From assembly GCA_027061785.1 (NCBI GenBank), contig JAMOVA010000078.1, forward strand, positions 1-36,756: a stretch of DNA of 36,756 nucleotides, read 5' to 3'. The DNA comes from Thermoproteota archaeon (GTDB lineage: Archaea > Korarchaeota > Korarchaeia > Korarchaeales > Korarchaeaceae). The notes under the pieces were generated by a model. The model saw nothing but the letters and a program-made list of their open reading frames with translations. It did no database searches and was not told where the DNA came from. Position 1 is the first letter of the stretch; every line of letters starts with the position of its first letter. Made by a program: the position numbers and the translations under genes. Below are positions 1 to 8,072 of this stretch, one piece after another.

Positions 1-1
1 T

Positions 2-1402
2 CTGGCCAAGGCTCAGGATAAGGAGGTAGGCGACGGCACCACAACCAGCGTTGTGCTAGCTGGAGAGCTCCTCACCGAGGCCGAGAACCTCCTCCAGAAG
101 GACATCCACCCGACCATCATAATAGATGGGTACGAGAAGGCCCTCAAGTTCGTGGAGCAGGAGCTGGAGAAGCTGGCCATAGAGGTCAATCCCGACGATG
201 AGGAGTGGCTGAAGAAGGTGGCTGAGACTGCCATGAGCAGCAAGCTCATAAGCGCGGAGAAGAAGAAACTGGCTGAGATTGCCGTCAAGGCTGTCAAGGC
301 CGTGGAGGAGAGGAAGGGGGACAAGAGGTACGTGGACATAGACAACATCAAGATAGTCAAGAAGAAGGGAGGGAGTCTCTCTGACACCGAGTTCATAAGG
401 GGTGTCGTTCTCGACAAGGAGGTAGTGCACAGGGACATGCCCAAGAGGGTGAAGGACGCCAAGATAGCGATACTCAACCTCTCCTTGGAGATAAAGAAGC
501 CTGAGATCGATCTGGAGATCCAGATATCCTCGCCTCAGGAGCTTAGGGAGTTCATAGAGCAGGAGACTAGGATACTCAAGGAGAAGGTCGAGAAGATAGC
601 TGCCACCGGAGCGAACGTTGTGTTCTGCCAGAAGGGTATAGACGAGGTGGCCCAGCACTTCCTTGCGAAGCACGGCATAATGGCCGTGAGGAGGGTCAGC
701 GAGAAGGACATGCAGAGGATAGAGAAGGCAACCGGTGGAAAGATAGTGAACAACCTGGACGACCTCACCGAGGCCGAGCTGGGTCACGCTGGCCTAGTTG
801 AGGAGAGGAAGATAGGGGACGACAGGATGATCTTCATAGAGGAGTGCGAGAATCCCAAGGCCGTGACCATACTCCTCAGGGCGGGCGCCGATACCATACT
901 GGACGAGGCTGAGAGGGGCCTGAAGGACGCCCTTTACGTGGTGAGGAACGTCGTGGAGGACGGCAAGGTGTTCTACGGAGGCGGCTCCATACAGGCCGAG
1001 CTGGCCCTCAGGCTGAGGGACTACGCCCACACTGAGAAGAGCAAGGAGCAGCTGGCCATGGAGGCCTTCGCCAACGCGTTGGAGAGCATACCTAGGATAC
1101 TGGCCGAGAACTCCGGAATGGATGCCGTGGATGCGTTGGTGGAGATAAGGAACGCCCACAAGTCCGGGAACATATACGTTGGAGTAGATGCGGTGAACAG
1201 CAAGGTGGCGGACATGAAGGAGCTGGGAGTGGTCGACACCTACAGAGGGGTTAAGAACGCCATAGCCGCTGCCACCGAGACTGCCATACTGATAGTTAAG
1301 ACCGATGACATAATCGCAGCGAAGCCCTACGAGGAGAAGGGTAAAGGCAAGGGCGAGGAAGGAGAAGAGGAAGGCAGTGAGTTTAAATCTGAGTTCGACT
1401 GA
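2..1402 (+). CDS. Thermosome (group II chaperonin) subunit, 5' truncated by window edge
   Basis: ATP-driven cytosolic protein-folding chaperonin subunit. The open frame enters from the window edge and 466 codons are visible. The ATP-binding GDGTT motif is at visible residues 10-14, so roughly the first 80 residues of a usual ~545-residue subunit lie outside. The intermediate and apical domains are recognisable (ATGANVVFCQKGIDEVAQHF), as is the returning equatorial part with GGGSIQAELA and the IRNAHKSGNIYVGVD segment. The C-terminal tail is charged (KGKGEEGEEEGSEFKSEFD) and lacks the Gly-Gly-Met repeats common in thermosomes. The next gene starts 9 bases downstream on the same strand. An ORF caller would start at the internal GTG at 53, but that is a codon inside the conserved ATP-binding region and not a real start. 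Family assignment is firm; which paralogue (alpha, beta or gamma) cannot be said. Confidence 0.97.
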   Translation: MAKAQDKEVGDGTTTSVVLAGELLTEAENLLQKDIHPTIIIDGYEKALKFVEQELEKLAIEVNPDDEEWLKKVAETAMSSKLISAEKKKLAEIAVKAVKAVEERKGDKRYVDIDNIKIVKKKGGSLSDTEFIRGVVLDKEVVHRDMPKRVKDAKIAILNLSLEIKKPEIDLEIQISSPQELREFIEQETRILKEKVEKIAATGANVVFCQKGIDEVAQHFLAKHGIMAVRRVSEKDMQRIEKATGGKIVNNLDDLTEAELGHAGLVEERKIGDDRMIFIEECENPKAVTILLRAGADTILDEAERGLKDALYVVRNVVEDGKVFYGGGSIQAELALRLRDYAHTEKSKEQLAMEAFANALESIPRILAENSGMDAVDALVEIRNAHKSGNIYVGVDAVNSKVADMKELGVVDTYRGVKNAIAAATETAILIVKTDDIIAAKPYEEKGKGKGEEGEEEGSEFKSEFD

Positions 1403-1411
1403 AAACGCGGG

Positions 1412-2296
1412 ATGAAGCTAGTAGACAGGAAAAGCGGCAAGATCTTAGGCGTAAACGCCTTCGATCTTTTTTTAATCTTGATAATTGTCGCATTTGCTGG
1501 TTATTATGCCTATGAGAATCTCCTCCCCCCACCTCAGGAGGTCAACGCGTACTCAGGCCTAAATATCAGGAACGCAGCATTGGAGTTTAGCAGACTTTCC
1601 ACCATGGGATACATAGTCAAGGCAAGGGTAGATGGCGTGTGGACCATGAACGGGACGGAATTTCATGACGATGTTCTCATAACTTGGTCCTACGAGACGA
1701 GGCTCTTCGGATGGTACAAGGGCAAGAGGATAACCATCGGGGGCCCGAACGCTTACGTTGAGGACATAGCCGCCTCGAAAATAACCTTCAAGACGACCGC
1801 TCCCTCAGTCATAAGGATTTACACTTATCCGATAAAGGCAGGTAGCATTAGCAAGATAGCTGATAAGCTGGAGGAGATAAGCGGGAAGGTAGCGGGAGAG
1901 TACGGCGTCAGGGATGTGAAGGTCAGATCTTCACTGATCATAGACGTGCCGGGCCTCAAGCCGAACGCATATCTATACAGTCAGTTGAAGTGGAATATCT
2001 ATAAGAGGATCCCCTGGGGTTTCATCTTCGTTTACTTGGGCGACTCGTTCATAACCATGAAATTCGACTATACTCAGAAGGTGGCCCTCACACCTGACGA
2101 TCTGAGGGAGATCGATTCTATACTCAGGGATCTGGGAGTCAACTACACCAGCGCCATGCTGGACGCCGCTTACGTTTATGCCGGAACGGAGAAACCTTTA
2201 ACAGGAGTCTCGGTATATGCCAACCTGTTGGATAACGCACGACCCCTGTCAGATTACATAGATGTGACCAGACTGACATTCATCCCCAAGCCGTAG
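1412..2296 (+). CDS. DUF4330-like membrane-anchored protein
   Basis: Function unknown. The 294-residue protein starts MKLVDRKSGKILGVNAFDLF followed by one hydrophobic segment (about residues 19-36, LFLILIIVAFAGYYAYENLL). This N-terminal layout of a short charged lead, a glycine or asparagine turn and a single helix resembles DUF4330 proteins. That assignment is from memory of the family pattern. The rest is predicted soluble and probably extracytoplasmic, with no recognised catalytic motif. It follows the thermosome gene by 9 bases and precedes a polytopic membrane protein by 4 bases. It is therefore probably cotranscribed with the two downstream membrane proteins and may act with them at the cell surface. 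That link is inference from position only. Confidence 0.7.
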   Translation: MKLVDRKSGKILGVNAFDLFLILIIVAFAGYYAYENLLPPPQEVNAYSGLNIRNAALEFSRLSTMGYIVKARVDGVWTMNGTEFHDDVLITWSYETRLFGWYKGKRITIGGPNAYVEDIAASKITFKTTAPSVIRIYTYPIKAGSISKIADKLEEISGKVAGEYGVRDVKVRSSLIIDVPGLKPNAYLYSQLKWNIYKRIPWGFIFVYLGDSFITMKFDYTQKVALTPDDLREIDSILRDLGVNYTSAMLDAAYVYAGTEKPLTGVSVYANLLDNARPLSDYIDVTRLTFIPKP

Positions 2297-2300
2297 GGGG

Positions 2301-3614
2301 ATGGTTTTGCTGGTTTCCCTCTTATTAAGATCGTTCAGTACCTCGGTTTTGGGAAGGGCATGGAGGAAACTAGGCGTGCCCAAACTGGTCAGGACAAGCA
2401 TAACCTATAGGCTCCTCATCACCTCATATGAGGTGCTATCAACAGCCGCTCAATCCTCCATATTCCTAAGGATCATTAGGAGGACCTGTAGCTATGTCAG
2501 TACGCTCACCTCAGGTATAAGCAAAATAGCTCCGCGGTGGGGCATAGGCCTTCCAATAATAAGAAGATTGATTGATATACTACTTTCCCCATGGATGCTC
2601 CCTTTGGGCTTCCTCCTATTCTTCTGGTCATCAATGGTTAGAGTCTCAACTCTGACCATGATCTTGATTTATTCCACCGTACTCGTGATGGCCTTAGGGA
2701 TTCTCTTGGCTTATAAGGAGGAAGATCTTCGCGTTATCGATAACAAGGGGCTGGTTATCTTTCTCGGCGTTGTCATGTTCCTGTTAGGCTACATAGCCTT
2801 CATCATGCAGGTGTCAAGAGTAGGGGGCCTTCCTTTACTGAACGATGAGCTCAGAAGAGGGCTATCCCCCATCCTCAACTATCTAGCTTGGACCACCGTT
2901 CCCGGCACCGCATTTCTCCTCTCCTCTTTGAAATTGAGGAGATGCGAGGCCTACTCGCTAGCTCTAATAGGATTCATTCCCTCGTTTTTCTTGGCTTTCA
3001 GAACTGAGATGATAGCCTACATATTGATGGCCCTTGTTGTGCTCTATCACAGGAAAATGATCAATTACAAGCAGGTTTTCCTCGGCCTGTTGATGGCAGC
3101 AGCTTTCTTCCTCGGGGTAGGCGCGATAAGATCGTTAACCACCGGCCTAGCCCAGAACCCGCTTCTCTCGGTTCTTTATAGACCAACAATCACAATAGCG
3201 GCTCTCGACACGATAGTCAGGCTATACGCCTTCAGACCGGTTACTGGCGGATGGGTACATCTAGCGGCTCTATCATCACTGGGGCTCATCAGAGGGTCGC
3301 GTTATGGTCCTAGAACCTTGATAAGTATCTACGTGGGAGGCAGGAGGACTGTATCGACTACGGCAACCTTGATAGGAGGGCCTCTCCTAGACTGGGGGAT
3401 ACTAGGTGCGGTAGTGGTCTCTCTCGTCTTCTCTTACCTACTGGCCCTAGCCTACAGGTTCTCCAAGAAAGCGGACTACCTGCTCGGCCCCTACTCCGTG
3501 CTATTCGCCTATTTGATCGTCGGGATAGAGACGGGAATACTGGACCTCAACATATACATCTACCTCCTCCTCGCCGTGATGGTTCTTCTCACCTCCCTGA
3601 GGCCGGAGAAATGA
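2301..3614 (+). CDS. Polytopic membrane protein, oligosaccharide repeat-unit polymerase-like (copy 1)
   Basis: A 437-residue protein with about nine or ten hydrophobic segments, beginning near residue 100 after a basic N-terminal region. Two features resemble Wzy-like/O-antigen polymerase families of archaea: an FRTE segment at residues 233-236 in a membrane-loop context, and a loop near residues 350-370 reading TVSTTATLIGGPLLDWGILG. Both recur in the next gene, so the two are probably tandem paralogues. The expected role is joining lipid-linked glycan units outside the membrane for surface polysaccharide or glycoprotein. This is a family-level inference and no catalytic residue is proven. 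The ATG lies only one or two bases after the G-rich tract, so the start is uncertain. The stop overlaps the next start (ATGA). Confidence 0.6.
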   Translation: MVLLVSLLLRSFSTSVLGRAWRKLGVPKLVRTSITYRLLITSYEVLSTAAQSSIFLRIIRRTCSYVSTLTSGISKIAPRWGIGLPIIRRLIDILLSPWMLPLGFLLFFWSSMVRVSTLTMILIYSTVLVMALGILLAYKEEDLRVIDNKGLVIFLGVVMFLLGYIAFIMQVSRVGGLPLLNDELRRGLSPILNYLAWTTVPGTAFLLSSLKLRRCEAYSLALIGFIPSFFLAFRTEMIAYILMALVVLYHRKMINYKQVFLGLLMAAAFFLGVGAIRSLTTGLAQNPLLSVLYRPTITIAALDTIVRLYAFRPVTGGWVHLAALSSLGLIRGSRYGPRTLISIYVGGRRTVSTTATLIGGPLLDWGILGAVVVSLVFSYLLALAYRFSKKADYLLGPYSVLFAYLIVGIETGILDLNIYIYLLLAVMVLLTSLRPEK

Positions 3615-4786
3615 GATCGCTCAGAGAAGCGATATACCTCTTCTCAGTGCACCCCACGATAGGTATATCCACGATTCTAGTGGCGATCCTTCTATTGGGC
3701 TCTCAAAGTTACGGGCTGGATTACAGGTGGGTACTGGTATCTGGGTTGGGTGTTCTAGCCTTTCAGCTGGGTCTTGTCGCTGACTCCAAGGTCGGCGGTA
3801 GGAAATTGCATAGGATATCACTCGTCATCAGTGAAGTCCTAGTGGTCACCCTATTGGCAGTTTCCTTCAAGGAGATAACTCCTCTCTACCCACTAATAGC
3901 CCTGACGTGGGTGGCTGCGCTCAACTTGGCCGCCTACATCATTGCACACAGCAAGGGCGAGACACCCATCTTCCAACTCTTGGTTTATGCCTCTGGAACC
4001 TTCTTCGTGGTGCACTCATTCCTCCAATATGGAGACTGGGGGGTCATAAGGGAGCTACCGCTGACTCCCGTCGAGGGAGCTTTCGGGATGTTCCTGATCT
4101 TCATCTCCTACCCGAGCCTCTTGTGGCGGTTGATGGAAGGCGGACGCAGGCTCTCTCCTTGGGTCTTCTTGTCCCTGACCTCCGCGTTGATGATGCTCCA
4201 CGGATTCAGGGCGGATGTCTTCTTGGTGATCCTGTCCACCTTCCTACTTCTGGTCAGGAGGAGGGATCCTAGGGGCTTCGCACTCATGATTATCCTTCTA
4301 GTGCTGTTCATCGCCATCGGGGAGGTGAGGTCGTACGTTCACGTGCCGACCTATGAGAGGGTCGCTTTCAGACTCACAACTACCTACTATTACTCGAAAG
4401 AGTTGTGCAGCTACTTCCTGACACCACTACCTCCATATGGGCCCTTCTGGCTCTCATCCATACCCCTGCACCCATCGCAATCCTTGGGCAGGGGGATCTT
4501 CGGCAAGGCTTACGGGATCACGCCCACCATGTTCATCGGCCTACTTGTGGATCTGGGCCTGATAGGCATGATGGTCCTCTCCGTGCTGATAGGGTTCCTC
4601 TCGGGATACAGCTACCGCCTATCAATGGAGGGAGGCAATGACCTGTTCTCATACAGCATAGTATGGCCTATACTCATTACGAGGACCGAGATAGGATTCA
4701 GTCAACTGGATTTGGCCCTCATAGCGGGCTCGGTGGTGTTCGCCTCCCTAGCCAATCTTATTAATGGGAGTGATCAAGCTAGCTAG
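3611..4786 (+). CDS. Polytopic membrane protein, oligosaccharide repeat-unit polymerase-like (copy 2)
   Basis: A 391-residue protein with about ten hydrophobic segments and almost no long soluble domain. GFRAD at residues 198-202 and a later ITPTMFIGLLVDLGLIG loop parallel the FRTE and TVSTTATLIGGPLLDWGILG segments of the gene before it. This supports an ancient tandem duplication of a Wzy-like polymerase. It is translationally coupled to that gene by an ATGA overlap. The substrate is unknown and no glycosyltransferase genes lie beside it in the window. Alternatives are another integral-membrane glycan-processing enzyme or a transporter. The product is surely membrane-embedded; the enzymatic role is tentative. 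Confidence 0.6.
   Translation: MRSLREAIYLFSVHPTIGISTILVAILLLGSQSYGLDYRWVLVSGLGVLAFQLGLVADSKVGGRKLHRISLVISEVLVVTLLAVSFKEITPLYPLIALTWVAALNLAAYIIAHSKGETPIFQLLVYASGTFFVVHSFLQYGDWGVIRELPLTPVEGAFGMFLIFISYPSLLWRLMEGGRRLSPWVFLSLTSALMMLHGFRADVFLVILSTFLLLVRRRDPRGFALMIILLVLFIAIGEVRSYVHVPTYERVAFRLTTTYYYSKELCSYFLTPLPPYGPFWLSSIPLHPSQSLGRGIFGKAYGITPTMFIGLLVDLGLIGMMVLSVLIGFLSGYSYRLSMEGGNDLFSYSIVWPILITRTEIGFSQLDLALIAGSVVFASLANLINGSDQAS
4757..4766 (+). promoter_or_regulatory. Probable TATA box for rps8e-srp19-gar1
   Basis: CTTATTAATG lies inside the 3' end of the preceding membrane-protein gene, about 38 bases before the rps8e ATG. Archaeal TATA boxes sit about 26 bases before the transcription start, which would place the start near 4787 and give a leader of about 13 bases. 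Seen by eye only. Confidence 0.4.
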
Positions 4787-4799
4787 GTGAAGTGGGAAC

Positions 4800-5204
4800 A
4801 TGCCGTACTACTACCACGGTCCAGTAATGCCCGGAGGTAGGAAGCCTACCGGTGGTAAGGTAAGGAAGAGTAGAGGGAAGAGGAGGAGGGAGGCCGGTAG
4901 ACCGCCAGCCTTCACTGTAGTTGGAGCTAGGAAGCTCAAGCCGATCAGGATAATGGGCGGCGGAAGGAAGCTCAAGCTGGTGTCGGACCACGAAGTCAAC
5001 GTCGCGCTGGGCGATGGCACCACGAAGAAGGTGAAGATATTGGATGTGGTTGAGAACCCGGCCAGCAAGGTGCTGACTAGGAGGAAGATAATAACGAGGG
5101 GAGCGCTGGTCAAGACCGAGCTAGGCTTGGTGAGGATAACATCTAGGCCCGGCCAGCACGGGATCCTGAACGGGGTTCTACTGAGGGAAGAGGTTGCCTC
5201 GTAA
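4800..5204 (+). CDS. rps8e: 30S ribosomal protein S8e
   Basis: Small-subunit ribosomal protein of the archaeal/eukaryotic type. The 134-residue length fits archaeal S8e. The N-terminal region has the family pattern RKPTGGKVRKSRGKRRREAG followed by RPPAFTVVGARK. The C-terminal part ends in an ITRGALVKTELGLVRITSRP-like segment, and GQHGILNGVLL follows, as in other S8e proteins. It is first in a tight operon: the srp19 TTG start lies inside its last codons. S8e joined to SRP19 and Gar1 groups translation, membrane targeting and rRNA modification. The start is ATG with weak Shine-Dalgarno complementarity. Confidence 0.96.
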   Translation: MPYYYHGPVMPGGRKPTGGKVRKSRGKRRREAGRPPAFTVVGARKLKPIRIMGGGRKLKLVSDHEVNVALGDGTTKKVKILDVVENPASKVLTRRKIITRGALVKTELGLVRITSRPGQHGILNGVLLREEVAS

Positions 5205-5475
5205 GGGCCCCAAGATCATATACCCCTCCTATTTCGATTCTAGGTTGAGCAGGTCCGAGGGCAGGAGGGTACCTCGCTCCCTTGCTGTGAGGAAACCGAC
5301 CCTCCAGGATGTGGTGAGTGCCCTGAGATATCTCTCCCTAGAATACGAGGTGGAGGAGAAGCACAGGCCCTCGAGGTGGTACAGGTTCGAGGGGAGGGTG
5401 AAGGTGGTCTACCAAGGAAGCAAGGAGGAGCTCCTTAAGAAGGTGGCTGAGGCGATCAGGAGGTCTAGGAAGTGA
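5194..5475 (+). CDS. srp19: Signal recognition particle 19 kDa protein
   Basis: SRP19 binds helices 6 and 8 of 7S RNA and helps SRP54 load during co-translational membrane targeting. The 93-residue protein carries the family signature: KIIYPSYFDSRLSRSEGRRV near the N-terminus, then PTLQDVVSALRYLSLEYEVE and a basic RPSRWYRFEGRVKV strand. The start is a TTG at 5194 that overlaps the end of rps8e by 11 bases. No other in-frame start precedes the conserved N-terminus. The 3' end overlaps the gar1 start (GTGA). Confidence 0.95.
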   Translation: MPRKGPKIIYPSYFDSRLSRSEGRRVPRSLAVRKPTLQDVVSALRYLSLEYEVEEKHRPSRWYRFEGRVKVVYQGSKEELLKKVAEAIRRSRK

Positions 5476-5750
5476 GGGTGCTGGGAGAGGTCGTGAAACT
5501 GACTAGGTCTAGGAACTTCTTGGTGAAGATGAAGCCCCCGGTCAAGGAAGACCCTAAGGACAGGAGGGTCGTCTCCGAGGATCTGCTCCTCGTTGGAGTG
5601 GTCAGCGACGTAATTGGGCCGGTTCACGAGCCGTACGCACTGGTGAAGATCGTGATACCCTTGGACAAAGCCAAGGAGTTCGTGGGCAAGAGGCTGTACT
5701 TGGTGGAGCGCAGGGAGGAGAGCAGGCTCATAACCTACCCAGATACCTGA
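5472..5750 (+). CDS. gar1: H/ACA RNP protein Gar1
   Basis: Gar1 is the Cbf5-binding component of box H/ACA RNPs that make pseudouridine in rRNA and tRNA. The 92-residue protein has the core beta-barrel pattern GVVSDVIGPVHEPYALVKI (about residues 41-59), which is diagnostic. The start is a GTG that overlaps the srp19 stop as GTGA. The last 23 bases overlap, tail to tail, the end of the minus-strand THEP1-like gene. Its partner Nop10 is encoded in the same window near 34.3 kb; Cbf5 and L7Ae are not in the window. Confidence 0.95.
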   Translation: MRVLGEVVKLTRSRNFLVKMKPPVKEDPKDRRVVSEDLLLVGVVSDVIGPVHEPYALVKIVIPLDKAKEFVGKRLYLVERREESRLITYPDT

Positions 5751-6270
5751 GGATCCTCTCCACTAGCTTCTCCGCGACTCTTTCAGCCATCCCCCTCTCT
5801 ATCCAGAAGACCTCAGACAGGGAGCATATCTCCTCTACGAATTTGATTTTGGAGACGGGGGCTGTGCCGAGAGCCGCCTTCTCCGACCCCCACAGCTTCC
5901 TCACAACCTCCACGAACCTATCAGAGAACAGTTCCATCTTGCCGATCTCATCAACCAAGACTAGGTCGCATTCCCTCATCGAGTTCTCCAAGGCAGGAAT
6001 TGCCACCTTCTCAAAGAGATCTATCCTGACACCGTATTTGGAGATCCTAGGACCATCCCTGTAGTTGACAGAGGCGAACAGGGCTCTCTCCCCCGTCAGT
6101 AGGTCCTCCACCTCAAATCCTATCCTCCTCCCTCCAGACCTGACCTCTGGGGTCCTTATTCCCCCTACCCTCACTCCTAGGTTCTCTAAACGCTCCTTTA
6201 CCATCATAGCGGCTGTGGATTTTCCAGATCCTGGTTTACCCCTTATAATATACTTGCCCTCCCTCCCCAT
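5728..6270 (-). CDS. THEP1-type nucleoside-triphosphatase
   Basis: Member of the COG1618/PF03266 NTPase family, thermophilic nucleotide phosphatases whose cellular role is not settled. Starting at the ATG at 6270 gives 180 residues. The Walker A motif GKPGSGKST is at residues 11-19, right after the opening strand, as in family members. Walker B is LVLVDEIGKMELFS. In-frame upstream alternatives are ATG at 6291 and TTG at 6300. I prefer 6270 because it gives the standard short lead before the P-loop. The start codon abuts and overlaps the start of divergent trm1. The 3' end overlaps gar1 by 23 bases. Confidence 0.9.
   Translation of the reverse strand: MGREGKYIIRGKPGSGKSTAAMMVKERLENLGVRVGGIRTPEVRSGGRRIGFEVEDLLTGERALFASVNYRDGPRISKYGVRIDLFEKVAIPALENSMRECDLVLVDEIGKMELFSDRFVEVVRKLWGSEKAALGTAPVSKIKFVEEICSLSEVFWIERGMAERVAEKLVERILRYLGRL
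6243..6251 (+). promoter_or_regulatory. Probable TATA box for trm1
   Basis: TATAATATA-like stretch inside the coding sequence of the divergent THEP1-type gene. Its centre is about 25 bases before the trm1 ATG at 6272, the spacing expected for a leaderless archaeal transcript. Confidence 0.5.
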
Positions 6271-6271
6271 G

Positions 6272-7402
6272 ATGGAACCCTCGCTCAGCATACCGCTCAA
6301 GCTATATAGGGAGGGAAGCGTGACCTTCTACTCCACCGACTTGGAGCACTTGGAGAGGATGGGCCTGTCCTACACGAAGGCGCCAGTGTTTTACAACCCG
6401 CGAATGAAACTGAACAGGGACATCACCATCTCAATCGTCAGGTCCTTGAACGTGGAGAGCGCCGCCGATCTCATGGCAGCGTCGGGGGTCAGGGCCCTCA
6501 GACTGGCAGTTGAGGGAGGAGTCGATGAGGTGCTGGCCAACGACTCCAACTGCTTGGCAGTCCACGTGATAAAGCTGAATGCGAGGCTCAATGGGGTGAG
6601 GATCAGGGCGACCTGCTCAGACGCCAGGCTGGAAGCTGAGAAGCTCGCATGGGAGGGAAATAGACCCCACTATCTGGATCTAGACCCTTTCGGCTCCCCG
6701 GCTCCCTACATGGATTCCTTCCTGAGAGCCGTCAGGAGGGGTGGCCTGTTGGGAGTCACGGCCACGGACACCCCGCCCCTGTTCGGCATCTACCCGGACA
6801 AGCTGTTCAGGTACTACGGGGTGTGGGGGAGGAAGCTTCCCTTTCACAAGGAGTTCGGGATACGCGCTTTGATCTCCTTCACCGTCAGAGTAGCGGCTAG
6901 GCTCGACCTAATCGCCAGACCCCTGCTCTCCTACGGGAGGGAGCATTACGTCAGGGTGTTCTTCTCCATCGATAGGGGGCCTTCGGCCTCCAGCCGTCAG
7001 CTCAGGGGATCTCTGGGCTGGGTGGAGACATGTGATGGGGAGCACGTGATCCATAAGGGGATCGATCTGCCTGATGCTGAATGTGGGGAACTGCTAGGTC
7101 CCCTGTGGCTGGATGAGATCACGGATCCGCAATTCTTGGATGGGGTGACACCAATCAATGAGGAAGTTGAACGCCTCCTGAACGCCCTGAGGGAGGAGTC
7201 CGGGGGTCCTCCCCTCTACTACATGCTCGATGACATCTGCTCGCGTTTACGCGTTAAAACGCCTAAGATGAGCGATGTTATCGCCGCCTTGAGGGAAAGA
7301 GGATACTTCGCTGCTAGGACACACTTGGAACCCCTCGGGGTAAAGACGACGGCGAGCAGGGCCGAGATAGAGGAAATAGTGAGGGAGATCACAGCTTCCT
7401 GA
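6272..7402 (+). CDS. trm1: tRNA (guanine26-N2)-dimethyltransferase Trm1
   Basis: SAM-dependent enzyme that mono- and dimethylates G26 at the tRNA D-stem/anticodon-stem junction. The 376-residue product has the family N-terminus: an EGSVTFYS strand, then APVFYNPRMKLNRDITISIV. The SAM-binding segment is SAADLMAASGVRALRLAVEG, and the catalytic region is YLDLDPFGSPAPYMDSFLRA followed by TATDTPPLFG. A C-terminal winged-helix-like domain follows (about residues 310-376). The open frame continues upstream, but homology starts only after 6272, so ATG 6272 (or the adjacent ATG 6269) is the start. It overlaps fibrillarin tail to tail by 14 bases. Confidence 0.95.
   Translation: MEPSLSIPLKLYREGSVTFYSTDLEHLERMGLSYTKAPVFYNPRMKLNRDITISIVRSLNVESAADLMAASGVRALRLAVEGGVDEVLANDSNCLAVHVIKLNARLNGVRIRATCSDARLEAEKLAWEGNRPHYLDLDPFGSPAPYMDSFLRAVRRGGLLGVTATDTPPLFGIYPDKLFRYYGVWGRKLPFHKEFGIRALISFTVRVAARLDLIARPLLSYGREHYVRVFFSIDRGPSASSRQLRGSLGWVETCDGEHVIHKGIDLPDAECGELLGPLWLDEITDPQFLDGVTPINEEVERLLNALREESGGPPLYYMLDDICSRLRVKTPKMSDVIAALRERGYFAARTHLEPLGVKTTASRAEIEEIVREITAS
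6303..6308 (-). promoter_or_regulatory. Probable TATA box for the THEP1-type NTPase gene
   Basis: TATATA, read on the minus strand inside the first codons of trm1. A start of transcription about 26 bases away would fall near 6279, giving a leader of about 8 bases before the ATG at 6270. Confidence 0.4.
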
Positions 7403-8072
7403 AGACCATCATTGCATGCTTGGGGTCGTAGGGAGAGAGATCAACGGTCTCCAGCAACTTATATCTCCCAGTGGAGGTGACCTCCTTCTCGACCAGCCTG
7501 TAGACCTTCTTGGGCGGGAGGGTCACATCTATGCTGCTGGCTTTGACGGCTATCATTGCCACACCACCCTTCCTCAGGAAGATATCCGCGTTCTTCACGA
7601 GTATGCTGGCCTGATCGGGCTGTGCCACATCCTCGTACACCACATCCACCTCGGAGACGATCCAGGAGTAGCTTTGAGGCCTTCTAGCACTTTCCATGAT
7701 GGGTACTATGTTCCTCCTCACCTCAGCCACTCTTAGAAGATCCCTGAGAACCCTATGAGCTATCTCCACACCGAATATGATCCCATCATCCTCAATCACG
7801 TCGCTCACATGAGAGGCGGTCGTCCCCGATGCGATGCCCAAGTACAGGACCTTGGTTCCCCTCCTGAACGGGAAGTTCTTCAAGCCCTTGTATATGGCTG
7901 CCGCTAGCTTTGACCTGTAGGGGTTCCATATCCTGTACTCCTCTCCCTTGATCTGCCTCACAATTTCATCGTAGACCCTGTGACCCGGGGCTATGCTCTT
8001 GGTGGCCAGCTGCCTCTTACCATCCAGTATCCAGAACAGGTTGCGGAACTTCTGGTCCTCCTTAACCCTCAT
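7389..8072 (-). CDS. flpA: Fibrillarin-like rRNA/tRNA 2'-O-methyltransferase
   Basis: Catalytic subunit of box C/D RNPs, adding 2'-O-methyl groups at guide-specified sites. The 227-residue protein has the fibrillarin order: an EYRIWNPYRSKLAAAI segment, the SAM-binding loop VLYLGIASGTTASHVSDVI, then VDVVYEDVAQPDQASILVKN and the C-terminal MIAVKASSIDVT strand. The catalytic set expected for the family (Lys in WNPYRSKLAA, Asp in YEDVAQP, Lys in AVKASSID) appears present. It is coupled to nop5 through an ATGA overlap, the usual archaeal arrangement because Nop5 recruits fibrillarin. Confidence 0.96.
   Translation of the reverse strand: MRVKEDQKFRNLFWILDGKRQLATKSIAPGHRVYDEIVRQIKGEEYRIWNPYRSKLAAAIYKGLKNFPFRRGTKVLYLGIASGTTASHVSDVIEDDGIIFGVEIAHRVLRDLLRVAEVRRNIVPIMESARRPQSYSWIVSEVDVVYEDVAQPDQASILVKNADIFLRKGGVAMIAVKASSIDVTLPPKKVYRLVEKEVTSTGRYKLLETVDLSPYDPKHAMMVFRKL

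Noticed and set aside
5728-5750. The gar1/NTPase 3' overlap as an assembly error
   Set aside because: Both C-termini are sensible and similar tail-to-tail overlaps occur at trm1/fibrillarin, so compact packing explains it.
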